Shown in pieces: positions 36,301 through 44,014 of a DNA stretch of 58,512 nucleotides. Both the position numbers and the translations under genes were made by a program. The stretch is taken from contig NZ_LZLS01000101.1 in NCBI RefSeq assembly GCF_001673365.1, positions 1 through 58,512 on the forward strand. Direction: 5' to 3'. The notes beneath the pieces are model-generated. The model was given only the letters and a program-made list of their open reading frames with translations. It was not told the DNA's origin and did not search any database. Position 1 is the first letter of the stretch. Every line of letters starts with the position of its first letter. Source of the DNA: Mycobacterium asiaticum (GTDB lineage: Bacteria > Actinomycetota > Actinomycetes > Mycobacteriales > Mycobacteriaceae).

Positions 36301-38013
36301 ATGCCGACCCCCTCACCGGCACCGGTCAGCCCCCACGCACCGCCACCGCCCGATCACTCCGCGGACCCTTTGCCCCGACGAGAAACCGCCGCCGAACGGC
36401 GAGCCCGGCCCTCCTTCCACGAAATCGCCGTCGCCGCCGCACAAACTCACGGGGTGTGCGTCCGCCCGCTGGTGATGGGAACGGTGAATCTGGACACCGG
36501 CGCCACCGACTACGCGGCGGTGCCCTGCAAATCGACCATGGAATCGCAATGCGTCCCGTGCGCGAAAAAAGCGCGCGCACTGCGCATGCAGCAGTGCCGC
36601 GAGGGATGGCACCTCGACCACGAACCGGTCCAACCGGCCATCGAACCCACCGAGCAGCAATCCGCACTGCTGCGCTCCCGCGCTGATCTAGTCGCCGCTT
36701 ACCGCGACGCAACCACCGACCGCGACCACGACCGCGAAGCCGTCGCTGAGCTGCGGGCGGCGGTCGGTGAGCTCGACACCGAGCTGCGTGCCACCGGGAT
36801 GCGCGGCACCCTGCCACCACTGGACCCCCGGCCCACCCCGGTGCGTACCCGGTCGACGAAACGCCGCCACGACGTGATCGGCCTGCCTACCCGGCAGGTC
36901 CGCAAAAACACCATCGGCCAGCAGTACGTGGGTAAGTATCGACCGTCGATGTTCCTCACGTTGACCTGTGACAGTTACGGGCCGATCCAGGCCGGCGCCC
37001 CGGTCGATCCCAGCGCCTATGATTACCGGCGTGCGGCCCGCGATGCGATCCACTTCGCCGCTCTGCTGGACCGGTTCATCCAGAACCTGCGGCGCGTCCT
37101 GGGCTGGGACGTCCAGTATTTCGCCACCGTGGAACCTCAGAAACGCGGCGCCCCGCACGTGCACATGGCGCTGCGCGGCGCGATCCCTCACGCCCTCGTC
37201 CGCCAAGTGGCTGCCGCCACCTACCACCAGGTGTGGTGGCCGAACCACGACCAGCTGATCTACACCGATTCCGGCAGGCTGCCGGTGTGGAATCCGACCC
37301 GGTGCACCTTCATCGACCCCGACACCCACACACCCCTCACCAGCTGGCAGGACGCCCTACAGGCCGTCGATGACGACCCCGGTGCGAACCCGGCGCATGT
37401 GGTGCGCTTCGGGGAACAGGTGCACTCCAAAGGCATCCTCGGCGGCGGCACCGAGGCGGGACGGCACATCGGGTATCTGACTAAGTACCTGACCAAATCG
37501 ATCGGCGAAATCATCACACCCACCACCGCCGCGCAGCATGCCCATCACGAGCGTTTGCACACCGAACTGGCGATAACCCCATGCTCACCGCGCTGTCCCA
37601 TCTGGCTGCGTTACGGCATCGTCCCCAAGGGTGCAACATCGAAAACGGTTGCCGGGCAGTGCAAATCGAAAGCGCACCGTCGAAGCACCCTCGGGCTGCC
37701 GGGCCGGCGGGTCTTGGTGTCCCGGAAATGGTCCGGTAAAACCCTGCCTGATCACCAAGCCGACCGGCACGAATTTGTTCGGCAACTGCTCGCCGACGCC
37801 GGCATCACCCCGGACGCGCGAGACAATGTTCTTATCTACCGCCTCGAATCCGGCCAACGCACCCCACCCCGCAGCGAACTCATCATGCGAGCCATCTCCC
37901 AACGACTCACCTGGAAAGCCCAATACGCCACCGCAATCGCCGCCATCGGACCACCCGAAGGACAGAGAATCGGAGCAGGCGCATCACCGGGACCGGGAAG
38001 TCGTGGACGTTAA
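36301..38013 (+). CDS. RepSA-like HUH replication initiator
   Basis: A 570-residue protein with all three rolling-circle initiator motifs: motif 1 FLTLT at 218-222, motif 2 H-V-H at 286-288 (PHVHMALRG) and motif 3 YLTKY at 392-396 with candidate nicking Tyr392/Tyr396. A Cys-rich segment near 70-100 (CKS...CVPCAKKAR...C) may bind zinc. It would nick the element's origin and drive rolling-circle replication of the excised circle. It sits in a tight operon: 3 bp after the translocase gene, and its stop is followed 1 bp later by the xis ATG. Confidence 0.88.
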   Translation: MPTPSPAPVSPHAPPPPDHSADPLPRRETAAERRARPSFHEIAVAAAQTHGVCVRPLVMGTVNLDTGATDYAAVPCKSTMESQCVPCAKKARALRMQQCREGWHLDHEPVQPAIEPTEQQSALLRSRADLVAAYRDATTDRDHDREAVAELRAAVGELDTELRATGMRGTLPPLDPRPTPVRTRSTKRRHDVIGLPTRQVRKNTIGQQYVGKYRPSMFLTLTCDSYGPIQAGAPVDPSAYDYRRAARDAIHFAALLDRFIQNLRRVLGWDVQYFATVEPQKRGAPHVHMALRGAIPHALVRQVAAATYHQVWWPNHDQLIYTDSGRLPVWNPTRCTFIDPDTHTPLTSWQDALQAVDDDPGANPAHVVRFGEQVHSKGILGGGTEAGRHIGYLTKYLTKSIGEIITPTTAAQHAHHERLHTELAITPCSPRCPIWLRYGIVPKGATSKTVAGQCKSKAHRRSTLGLPGRRVLVSRKWSGKTLPDHQADRHEFVRQLLADAGITPDARDNVLIYRLESGQRTPPRSELIMRAISQRLTWKAQYATAIAAIGPPEGQRIGAGASPGPGSRGR

Positions 38014-38014
38014 G

Positions 38015-38206
38015 ATGCTACAACTGCTAACGGAATCACAAGTGCGGCAGCTGATTCCGATCGGTCACAGCAAGTACTACGAGTTGATCGGGTCTGGTGA
38101 GTTGAGGTCAGTGAAGATCGGCCGACGGCGGTTCGTCACGGAAACTGCTGTTGCGGAATACATTGCGAAACTCGACGCCGAGTCAACCGGTGATACGGCG
38201 GCGTGA
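38015..38206 (+). CDS. xis: excisionase (Xis), MerR/AlpA-type HTH
   Basis: A 63-residue DNA-binding protein: LLTESQVRQLIPIGHSKYYELIGSGELRSVKIGRRRFVTETAVAEYIAKL is the helix-turn-helix 17 family pattern of excisionases. It would bind the att arms and tip integrase toward excision. It lies between the initiator and integrase genes; its stop is 1 bp before the integrase ATG, so dosage of the two is linked. Confidence 0.87.
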   Translation: MLQLLTESQVRQLIPIGHSKYYELIGSGELRSVKIGRRRFVTETAVAEYIAKLDAESTGDTAA

Positions 38207-38207
38207 C

Positions 38208-39407
38208 ATGTCCCGACAACAATTGCCACCGCAGATCAAGAAGCTGACCGTCCGCGACCGGCGTACCGGCAAAGACGTGGTTCGGTATCAACTGACAGTC
38301 GACGTGGGCGAGGACCCTCAGACTGGCCGACGTCGACAGGTTCGACGGCGTTACCGCACCGAGAAGGACGCACGTCGTGCGCTGAGCGAAATCAGCGACG
38401 CGGCTGAGAAGAAAGTATTCGTGCCGAGGCGCACACTCACAGTCGGCGAGATGGTCAACAACTACCTGGCGGGTCGACATGACCTGCGTCCCACTGCGCG
38501 CGACAAGAAGGCTTACGACCTACAGCCGCTGGTGGAGCGCTTCGCCGATGTTTTGGCCCAGCGAATCGCCAAGACAGATATCGATTCGCTGGTCCGCGAT
38601 CTCGCCGAGGGCGGCAGCATGACCGCAAAGGGCCGGAAGCGCAGACCGTGGTCATCAGCGAGTGTTAACAAAAGCCTCCAAGCGATCACCGGGGTATTCG
38701 CAGATGCGGTGTTCCAAGGGCTTCTGGCTCGCAATCCCGCTGAGCTCGTCAAGCCCCTGCCGTCGGCCCACAAAGACGTGGATACCTACAGCGTCGCTGA
38801 AGTCGACATGTTGCGCGCCAGCTTCGCCGGTGACCGCCTGGCCCATGCATACGAGTTGGCCCTAGTTGGGCTGCGTCGGGGTGAGATCGCGGGGCTGCGC
38901 TGGTGCGATGTCGAACTTAAGTCCAAAACCCTACGCGTCGTGAACAATCGCGTGTCGGCTGGTGGCAGTGTCAGTGAGAACGACCCAAAGTCGAAGGCAT
39001 CTCGTCGTGAGCTGCCATTGCCCGATCGCCTGGTCGGTGTGTTGCGCGCTGCACGTCGTCGGCAAGCAAAGGAGAGGCTGCGCCTCGGGGTCGACGCTGG
39101 CCCGTTTGAGTACGTCGTGTCCAACGAGGCTGGACTGCCGTATGCGCCCCCGGTCGTGTACCGGTACTGGGTGGCCGCCGTGAAGAAGGCCGGGCTGCGA
39201 CACTTGAAACTGCACGGCGCGCGGCACACGGCCGCCACCCAGTTGGCCCTCGATGGCGTCGCTCCAGCTGTCATTGCCGCGTGGCTCGGTCACACGGATG
39301 CCAGTTTCACGATGAAGCTCTATACGCACTCGCAGCCCGAGGCGCTGAAGTCCGCTGGTGACACTTTCGATCGAGTTGTGACATCTCGTGACACTCAGCA
39401 GGGCTAA
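38208..39407 (+). CDS. int: tyrosine recombinase integrase
   Basis: A 399-residue site-specific recombinase. The N-terminal arm-binding and core-binding (SAM-like) domains occupy about residues 1-165. The catalytic domain carries Arg223 (GLRRGEIAGL), His336-x2-Arg339 (HGARHT), His362 (WLGHTD) and nucleophile Tyr372 (KLYTHS), all intact. It should recombine the 44-bp core in tRNA-Gly. The ATG at 38208 directly follows the xis stop; the longer frame from 38151 overlaps xis. Its last 27 codons are duplicated downstream at 40441. Confidence 0.92.
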   Translation: MSRQQLPPQIKKLTVRDRRTGKDVVRYQLTVDVGEDPQTGRRRQVRRRYRTEKDARRALSEISDAAEKKVFVPRRTLTVGEMVNNYLAGRHDLRPTARDKKAYDLQPLVERFADVLAQRIAKTDIDSLVRDLAEGGSMTAKGRKRRPWSSASVNKSLQAITGVFADAVFQGLLARNPAELVKPLPSAHKDVDTYSVAEVDMLRASFAGDRLAHAYELALVGLRRGEIAGLRWCDVELKSKTLRVVNNRVSAGGSVSENDPKSKASRRELPLPDRLVGVLRAARRRQAKERLRLGVDAGPFEYVVSNEAGLPYAPPVVYRYWVAAVKKAGLRHLKLHGARHTAATQLALDGVAPAVIAAWLGHTDASFTMKLYTHSQPEALKSAGDTFDRVVTSRDTQQG

Positions 39408-39442
39408 TCGAACAATTCGAACACTGTTGATGCTGGTCAGGG
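39327..39442. repeat. integrase 3'-end direct repeat, copy 1
   Basis: A 116-bp segment that spans the last 27 codons of the integrase and 35 bp after its stop. It matches 40441-40556 with six mismatches by eye. It includes the arm-type repeat TTGTGACATC at 39376. Confidence 0.9.
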
Positions 39443-39539
39443 TGGCACACGCCGACTCGTGTCAGATGGCGGTCGTACAGTGACCTCAGTCGCTCGAACG
39501 CATGAGCGAGCCGCGCCGCGCCGAAGGAACCCTGTTTCA

Positions 39540-40475
39540 ATGACGACCCCCGACTACGAACAGGCCGAGATTCTCTCGTTTGAGTGGGGTGACATGCAGA
39601 TGCTCTCCAAGATCGTGGGCAACACGGTCAACCCGCTGACGGGGGACCGGAACTTGTCGATGGTGCCCTACGAGAACTCCGTCCAACCGGTTCAGTTGAA
39701 ATTTGAGCCGCCCCTAATCGAGCATGCGGTGGGCGTGAACCACGGCTTTCGGCACCATTGGGAGCTACTTACGTACGCGTTCAACCTGCCAGATCCCGGG
39801 GCGTTTCCGGTACTCCCGGGGTTGACGGACGACGACCGCCGGCTCCTCAAGCGCTATGCGCGGATGTGTCGTCAGCTTGCGGGATATTCCTCGCTGAACG
39901 AGGAAAGTGGTATGCGTTACAACTTCAAGAGCGGCGGAGCCCCCGAAATCACGTTGGTGTTCCCGTCGCCCGAAGCCTTCGCCGGGACCTCGCTCGCGTT
40001 CCGTCAATTGCACAGCGACGACGAATTCGCCTCTTTCAGTCGCACGCGGGGCAGGATCATGAAGGCCGTTAAGTTGCTGTCCGCGAGCGAGAAGGAGAGT
40101 GCGAGAAGGGTTGTAGCGCAGTGGGCAAAAGCGCGTGGCGCATTGATGAACAGAATGCTGAACACCATCGTGTGTGAGATGGCCGCTCCACCGGTTCCGC
40201 CGGATCGTGAGGTGCCGCCATTCAGCTATGCGAACATCAACCCGCAGAAGCTGATCTTGACCTTCAACTACGGCGACACGATCCACTTCTCGGAGGACGA
40301 AGAGGCGAACCTGTCGACGCTGCTGGAAGCTGAACAGAACGCCTGCTATTACAAGCACTCGGTGCTGAGCGCCATAACGAATCTCAGTCATCTCTACTTC
40401 GGGTTCGCCGTGTTGGCTGAGTCCGCGATGGCAGACGGGGCACTCGCAGCCCCAGGCACTCAAGTCCGCTGGTGA
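39540..40475 (+). CDS. unrecognised protein, cargo between integrase and tRNA
   Basis: A 311-residue soluble protein. It contains FEWGDMQMLSKIVGNTVNPLTGDRNL, GVNHGFRHHWELLTYAF, a stretch LLSASEKESARRVVAQWAKARGALMNRM and FSYANINPQKLILTFNYGDTIHFS. I recognise no catalytic motif, signal peptide or membrane span, and no family. The ATG at 39540 has AAGGA upstream. It lies in a 1,114-bp unit between two copies of the integrase 3' end; its last six codons run into the second copy out of frame, so the original C-terminus may have been lost. Position next to an integrase is typical of accessory or defence genes. Confidence 0.65.
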   Translation: MTTPDYEQAEILSFEWGDMQMLSKIVGNTVNPLTGDRNLSMVPYENSVQPVQLKFEPPLIEHAVGVNHGFRHHWELLTYAFNLPDPGAFPVLPGLTDDDRRLLKRYARMCRQLAGYSSLNEESGMRYNFKSGGAPEITLVFPSPEAFAGTSLAFRQLHSDDEFASFSRTRGRIMKAVKLLSASEKESARRVVAQWAKARGALMNRMLNTIVCEMAAPPVPPDREVPPFSYANINPQKLILTFNYGDTIHFSEDEEANLSTLLEAEQNACYYKHSVLSAITNLSHLYFGFAVLAESAMADGALAAPGTQVRW

Positions 40476-40556
40476 CACTTTCGATTGAGTTGTGACATCT
40501 CGTGACACTCAGCAGGGTTAATCGAACAGTTCGAACACTGTTGATGCTGGTCAGGG
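40441..40556. repeat. integrase 3'-end direct repeat, copy 2
   Basis: Copy of 39327-39442. It abuts the tRNA-Gly core at 40558 and carries the arm-type repeat at 40490-40507. It is a truncated integrase remnant, probably from a related element that occupied the same site. Confidence 0.9.
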
Positions 40557-40559
40557 CGG

Positions 40560-40630
40560 AGCCGATGACGGGAATCGAACCCGCGTATTCAGCTTGGGAA
40601 GCTGATGTTCTGCCATTGAACTACATCGGC
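40560..40630 (-). tRNA. tRNA-Gly (anticodon CCC)
   Basis: A 71-nt cloverleaf. Acceptor arms GCCGATG and CATCGGC pair perfectly; the D-arm is GTTC/GAAC; the anticodon stem TCAGC/GCTGA encloses TTCCCAA (anticodon CCC); the T-arm is GCGGG/CCCGT around TTCGATT. The discriminator is T, followed by encoded CC then G, so CCA must be completed by the cell. The 3' half from the anticodon loop on comes from the integrated element. Confidence 0.95.
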
Positions 40631-40646
40631 GCTATCGCCCAAGAGG

Positions 40647-41324
40647 CTAGCACCCGGCACTCGCTCGCGGAGTGAGGTGCGCCAGACACAGATCCGGTTC
40701 GACGAATGGATCCAGCCGGTCCACGGTAATAGGCGCCCCACCGCCCTCCAGGACTCCTTGCATTAGGCCTAAGTGGATCGGACAGATGACATCGGATCGG
40801 CTCTCGGCAAGTTCGAGGAACGGGCAGTGTCGTAAGCCAATCTGTTGCTCCCCAGAGGAGTTGCGGCGCTCGGGGGCGAATCCGAACTCGTCGAGCACAT
40901 CGATGAGCCGGTCGACCGATTTCTTGACGCTCGTTGCCTTTCCGCGCCCCGGCGGCGACGGCAGCCCGAGCCCCCACGCCCGGCCCGCGGCACGTGCCTT
41001 GGCCCGTGGATTGCGCTCGGCGGCAAGGCTTGTCGCGAGGATTTCGGCAAGCAGCAGGTAGCGGCGTGGTCCGCGCGGATCCATCTGCCTGGTCGTCCGG
41101 AACAACAGCGGCGGCCGACCGGGCAGCTTACGGTCCGGTTCGGCATGCTCCACCTGTCCGTCGCCGATCAGCGTGTTCAGATGGAAGCGGACGGTATTGG
41201 GATGCACACCGAGCACATCGGCGATCGCTGTGATGGTCATCGGGCCGTTCGCCGCGTTCAGTACCCGCAGCACCTCTTGACGACGGCCGGACTGCTCCGC
41301 GGCTGGCCTGACGATATTGCTCAC
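40647..41324 (-). CDS. HTH regulator with C-terminal Cys cluster (SufR/ArsR-like)
   Basis: A 225-residue regulator. A winged HTH is at about residues 15-65 (RQEVLRVLNAANGPMTITAIADVLGVHPNTVRFHLNTLIGDGQVEH). The C-terminus has spaced cysteines: HCPFLELA, ICPIHLGL and DLCLAHL, the kind of cluster that binds iron-sulfur or metal in SufR-like repressors. It is translationally coupled (ATGA) to fdxA, so it probably senses cluster supply or redox state and controls the ferredoxin operon. It ends 16 bp from the tRNA-Gly gene, just outside the element. Confidence 0.82.
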   Translation of the reverse strand: MSNIVRPAAEQSGRRQEVLRVLNAANGPMTITAIADVLGVHPNTVRFHLNTLIGDGQVEHAEPDRKLPGRPPLLFRTTRQMDPRGPRRYLLLAEILATSLAAERNPRAKARAAGRAWGLGLPSPPGRGKATSVKKSVDRLIDVLDEFGFAPERRNSSGEQQIGLRHCPFLELAESRSDVICPIHLGLMQGVLEGGGAPITVDRLDPFVEPDLCLAHLTPRASAGC

Positions 41325-41674
41325 CCTTCCTGCGAGTCCTGCTTGGGTTGGCTAGCCACCAGTGGTGCGTCGGCGCTGATCGGGCCCACTTTGGCCGCCC
41401 CACCAGGAGACCCTAGCGGCTCGTCGCGGCCGGCCAGTGTTTCGGAAAAGAACGCGGCGTTGTCTTCCTGGTAGGGCTGCAGGTCCTCGGGCAGGTCATC
41501 CTCGTAGTAGATCGCCTCGACAGGGCACACGGGCTCGCACGCCCCGCAGTCGACACATTCGTCGGGATGGATGTAGAGGGCCCGCCCACCCTCGTAGATG
41601 CAGTCCACCGGGCACTCCTCGACGCAAGCCCGGTCCATTATGTCGATACAAGGCTTCCCGATCACGTATGTCAT
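41321..41674 (-). CDS. fdxA: 7Fe ferredoxin
   Basis: A 117-residue ferredoxin. The N-terminus MTYVIGKPCIDIMDRACVEECPVDCIYEG carries the 3Fe-4S-type Cys set and CVDCGACEPVCPVEAI the 4Fe-4S set, as in the seven-iron ferredoxins. The tail SPGGAAKVGPISADAPLVA matches M. tuberculosis FdxA (Rv2007c). It carries electrons in the cytoplasm. ATG 41674 is the family start; the frame extends far upstream without merit. It is first in an operon with the Cys-cluster regulator. Confidence 0.92.
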   Translation of the reverse strand: MTYVIGKPCIDIMDRACVEECPVDCIYEGGRALYIHPDECVDCGACEPVCPVEAIYYEDDLPEDLQPYQEDNAAFFSETLAGRDEPLGSPGGAAKVGPISADAPLVASQPKQDSQEG

Positions 41675-41680
41675 GCCAAG

Positions 41681-41711
41681 TAGTTTACACAATTCAAGGT
41701 TGTAAAAACTA
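41681..41711. promoter_or_regulatory. inverted repeat upstream of fdxA
   Basis: TAGTTTACACAA (41681-41692) and TTGTAAAAACTA (41700-41711) match as inverted arms at 10 of 12 positions around a 7-bp spacer. It is 6 bp upstream of the fdxA ATG. It is the likely operator of the coupled regulator. Confidence 0.55.
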
Positions 41712-41849
41712 GATGTGAGAGCTGATGCCCGACAGGCAATTTGACGCCGGCATCTTCGACGTACTAGCCAACCTGACGGCGACGGGCTAGGGTTTGCACA
41801 GGTAGTACTTGTATAAAGTATCGCTGCTGGATGCGAGAGTACGGAGCTG

Positions 41850-42302
41850 ATGGGTATGAGCATTGCCGAACGTTCCACCCGGACAACGTGGGAGGGCGCA
41901 CTGGAATCCGGCGAAGGCAGGCTGTCGCAGGACAGCAGTGGGGCGCTGAACGGGCTGCCGCTGACTTGGGCGTCTCGGACCGAGCAACCGGGCGGCAAGA
42001 CCAGTCCTGAGGAATTGGCGGCAGCGGCACACTCGTCGTGCTTTTCGATGGCGTTGGCTTTGAAGCTGGGCGAAAACCGCACACCGCCAACCCAACTCGA
42101 CGTCACCGCCACCGTGACCCTGGATGCGGTGGACGGGGTTCCGACGATTACGACCTCTCAACTGAAGGTCAAGGCGAAGGTCGCCGGGCTAGACGCCGAC
42201 GCGTTTGCGGTGGTGGTGGACCAAGCGGCTCAGCTGTGTCCAGTGTCGCGGTTGTTCGCCGGTGCCGAAATCAGTGTCGACGCTGAGCTTGACGAGACGT
42301 AA
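41850..42302 (+). CDS. OsmC-family peroxiredoxin
   Basis: A 150-residue OsmC-fold protein. The two catalytic Cys are in AAAHSSCFSMAL (about 63) and AAQLCPVSRLF (about 129), with the expected Glu of SPEELAAAAH. It would reduce organic or fatty acid hydroperoxides with a thiol or dihydrolipoamide reductant. Starts ATG 41850 and ATG 41856 are both possible. It is divergent from fdxA and followed 13 bp later by a hemerythrin gene, forming a small redox-defence unit. Confidence 0.9.
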   Translation: MGMSIAERSTRTTWEGALESGEGRLSQDSSGALNGLPLTWASRTEQPGGKTSPEELAAAAHSSCFSMALALKLGENRTPPTQLDVTATVTLDAVDGVPTITTSQLKVKAKVAGLDADAFAVVVDQAAQLCPVSRLFAGAEISVDAELDET

Positions 42303-42315
42303 CCGGGAGTTCGCC

Positions 42316-42795
42316 ATGTCCGGCCTGGTCCTATCTGCCGCGCTCACACAGGAACACCGCGAGATCGACAGCGGCATAGCGGCTTTCCTTGAAAAACTCG
42401 ACGGCGGCAGCGTGCAGCCCGAACTGCTGACCGCAGCCTTGGCGGCGCTGCGTCGGCACATCTATCTGGAAGAGGTCTTTCTGTTTCCGCCGATCCGGGA
42501 GGCGGGGTTGACCATGCCGATCTTTGTGATGATGCGCGAACACGGTGAGTTGTGGCGCACCATGGACGCCCTCGCCGAACTGTGTGCCGAGGGAAACCGC
42601 AGTGACCTGGGGGATACCTGTCGAGGGCTGCTGGCCCAACTCGACCAGCACAACGCCAAAGAGGAGCCGGTCATCTATCCGCACGCCGATCGCGATCTGC
42701 CGCCGCAGACCAGTGCGGAGGCGACCCGGTTCGTCGAGACTGGGTGCATGCCCGACGGATGGGTTTGTGGGCTGGCCCGGGCCACGGCCGGCTGA
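42316..42795 (+). CDS. hemerythrin-type (HHE) protein
   Basis: A 159-residue four-helix protein. Metal ligands are visible as His in LTQEHREID (about 14), His and Glu in LRRHIYLEEVFLFPP (about 48-53), His in MREHGEL (about 76) and HNAKEEPVIYPHAD (about 113-124). This is the hemerythrin-like diiron site that senses or binds oxygen, NO or peroxide. It follows the OsmC gene by 13 bp and precedes a ferredoxin gene by 26 bp in the same direction. Confidence 0.88.
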   Translation: MSGLVLSAALTQEHREIDSGIAAFLEKLDGGSVQPELLTAALAALRRHIYLEEVFLFPPIREAGLTMPIFVMMREHGELWRTMDALAELCAEGNRSDLGDTCRGLLAQLDQHNAKEEPVIYPHADRDLPPQTSAEATRFVETGCMPDGWVCGLARATAG

Positions 42796-42821
42796 AGTCG
42801 GACCGAAGGAGGATCAACACC

Positions 42822-43013
42822 ATGCGCGTCGTAGTAGACCTCGATCGCTGCGAGGGCAATGCGTTCTGCGTCAACATCGCGCCGAAAGTGTTCGAACTCG
42901 ACGACGAGGAGTACGCCCGCGTCATCGCCGACCCTGTCCCCGCCGAGCAGGAGGCACTTGCTCAGCAAGCCATCGAGGCGTGCCCACGCGCGGCCCTGTC
43001 GCGGGAAGGCTAA
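42822..43013 (+). CDS. 3Fe-4S ferredoxin
   Basis: A 63-residue ferredoxin. Cys10 and Cys16 in CEGNAFCVNIAP and the Cys-Pro of EACPRAAL (about 55) give the three-cysteine pattern of the small ferredoxins that serve cytochromes P450 in actinobacteria. FELDDEEYARV is typical of the family. The ATG at 42822 has AAGGAGGA upstream. No P450 gene is in the window, so the redox partner is elsewhere. Confidence 0.9.
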   Translation: MRVVVDLDRCEGNAFCVNIAPKVFELDDEEYARVIADPVPAEQEALAQQAIEACPRAALSREG

Positions 43014-43300
43014 ATAGTCTTTTAGCCCTCCTACCTATCAAGGTCAGCGGTGACCCATCGCCGGAGCAAGGTCTTGAAATAGGCTGTATAGCAACGTATT
43101 CGAACATCGCACCGGTCGCGACCCGAGCCGATGATTGGCGTCGGCGAAAACTGCCGAATTTGCGCTTCGGACGTCCCTTGATAAGGTCCAAATCACCAGC
43201 AAGTGATTCGTAAAGCCATTAGACAAACGTCTAGTGCAAATCCCAAGAATGTGATGTTTACTCTTTCGTTATCATCCGTAACCCTCTATTGTGACCTCTC

Positions 43301-43978
43301 GTGGGCAGGCATCAGTTAGCCAGGAAGCGGCGTAAGCCGCCGGTTTTCCTGGTCGCGGCCATCGCTCCGGCAGCCGTGTTCTTCGCGGTCGCCGCAGATG
43401 TGAATCCCGACAGCGTCGCCCGCGACTTGGCCAAGCCGACCGTCGCTGGTTCTGAGTCGTCGTGCTGCATTGAGCTCGCATCGGCACCGATTGCGCCCGA
43501 CTTCGACACTTCCCGGTTGAAGTTCAACATCGAAGAGATGGCACCGATCCAACGATCGCGCGCCGACCGATCGAGAGCCAATCTGGGATCTACCGTCCTG
43601 GCCGCCGGTGTCGCGCCGGAAGCCGGGCTGCAGGTCAGGACCATCCTGGTGGCGCGCAGCATCAGCGCGCTGTTCCCCGAAATCCACCAGATCGGTGGTG
43701 TTCGGCCGGACGCACTGAGATGGCACCCAGACGGACTGGCCCTTGACGTGATGATTCCCGACCCGAGCTCGGACGAGGGCATCGAACTTGGCAACGCCAT
43801 CGTCACCTTCGTAATGCAGAACGCGGATCGGTTCGGGATCCAAGACGCCATCTGGCGTGGGACTTATTACACGCCCGGCGGCGGCGCTCAATCGGGCGGC
43901 TACGGGCACTACGACCACGTCCACGTGACCACTACCGGTGGGGGCTACCCCAGCGGCGACGAACTGTACGTGCGCTGA
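43301..43978 (+). CDS. exported metallopeptidase-like protein (Rv0320-like)
   Basis: A 225-residue protein. The N-terminus RKRRKPPVFLVAAIAPAAVFFAVAADV is a signal peptide or anchor. The C-terminal domain has HPDGLALDVMIP (about 147-158) and GHYDHVHV (about 205-212), His/Asp/His ligands like those of zinc D,D-carboxypeptidase-type cell-wall hydrolases. Gene order before dcd matches Rv0320. The start is GTG 43301. The 287-bp gap upstream (43014-43300) holds no gene; a TAGAC-AAAC-GTCTA inverted repeat lies at 43220-43233. Confidence 0.8.
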   Translation: MGRHQLARKRRKPPVFLVAAIAPAAVFFAVAADVNPDSVARDLAKPTVAGSESSCCIELASAPIAPDFDTSRLKFNIEEMAPIQRSRADRSRANLGSTVLAAGVAPEAGLQVRTILVARSISALFPEIHQIGGVRPDALRWHPDGLALDVMIPDPSSDEGIELGNAIVTFVMQNADRFGIQDAIWRGTYYTPGGGAQSGGYGHYDHVHVTTTGGGYPSGDELYVR

Positions 43979-44014
43979 GCCAGCGCCGGATAGCACGGCA
44001 GATACGCTCGTCGG

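Larger units (their letters stand above)
21956..40601. mobile_element. pSAM2-type integrative and conjugative element in tRNA-Gly
   Basis: About 18.6 kb bounded by a 44-bp perfect direct repeat (21956-21999 and 40558-40601) that equals the 3' half of tRNA-Gly(CCC). The right copy completes a functional tRNA; the left is the displaced end. At the right end, in order, are a GntR-type repressor, Pra-like activator, FtsK-like translocase, HUH initiator, Xis and tyrosine integrase. This is the backbone of actinomycete integrative and conjugative elements, which transfer double-stranded DNA through a single TraSA/FtsK protein. The left two-thirds is cargo. All backbone genes look intact; no Spd spread genes or Nudix gene were seen. 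Confidence 0.88.

Noticed and set aside
41675..41849. DosR box upstream of fdxA
   Set aside because: Looked for because FdxA is DosR-controlled in M. tuberculosis. No convincing GGGACT/AGTCCC-type palindrome was seen; only the TAGTTT/AAACTA repeat is present.
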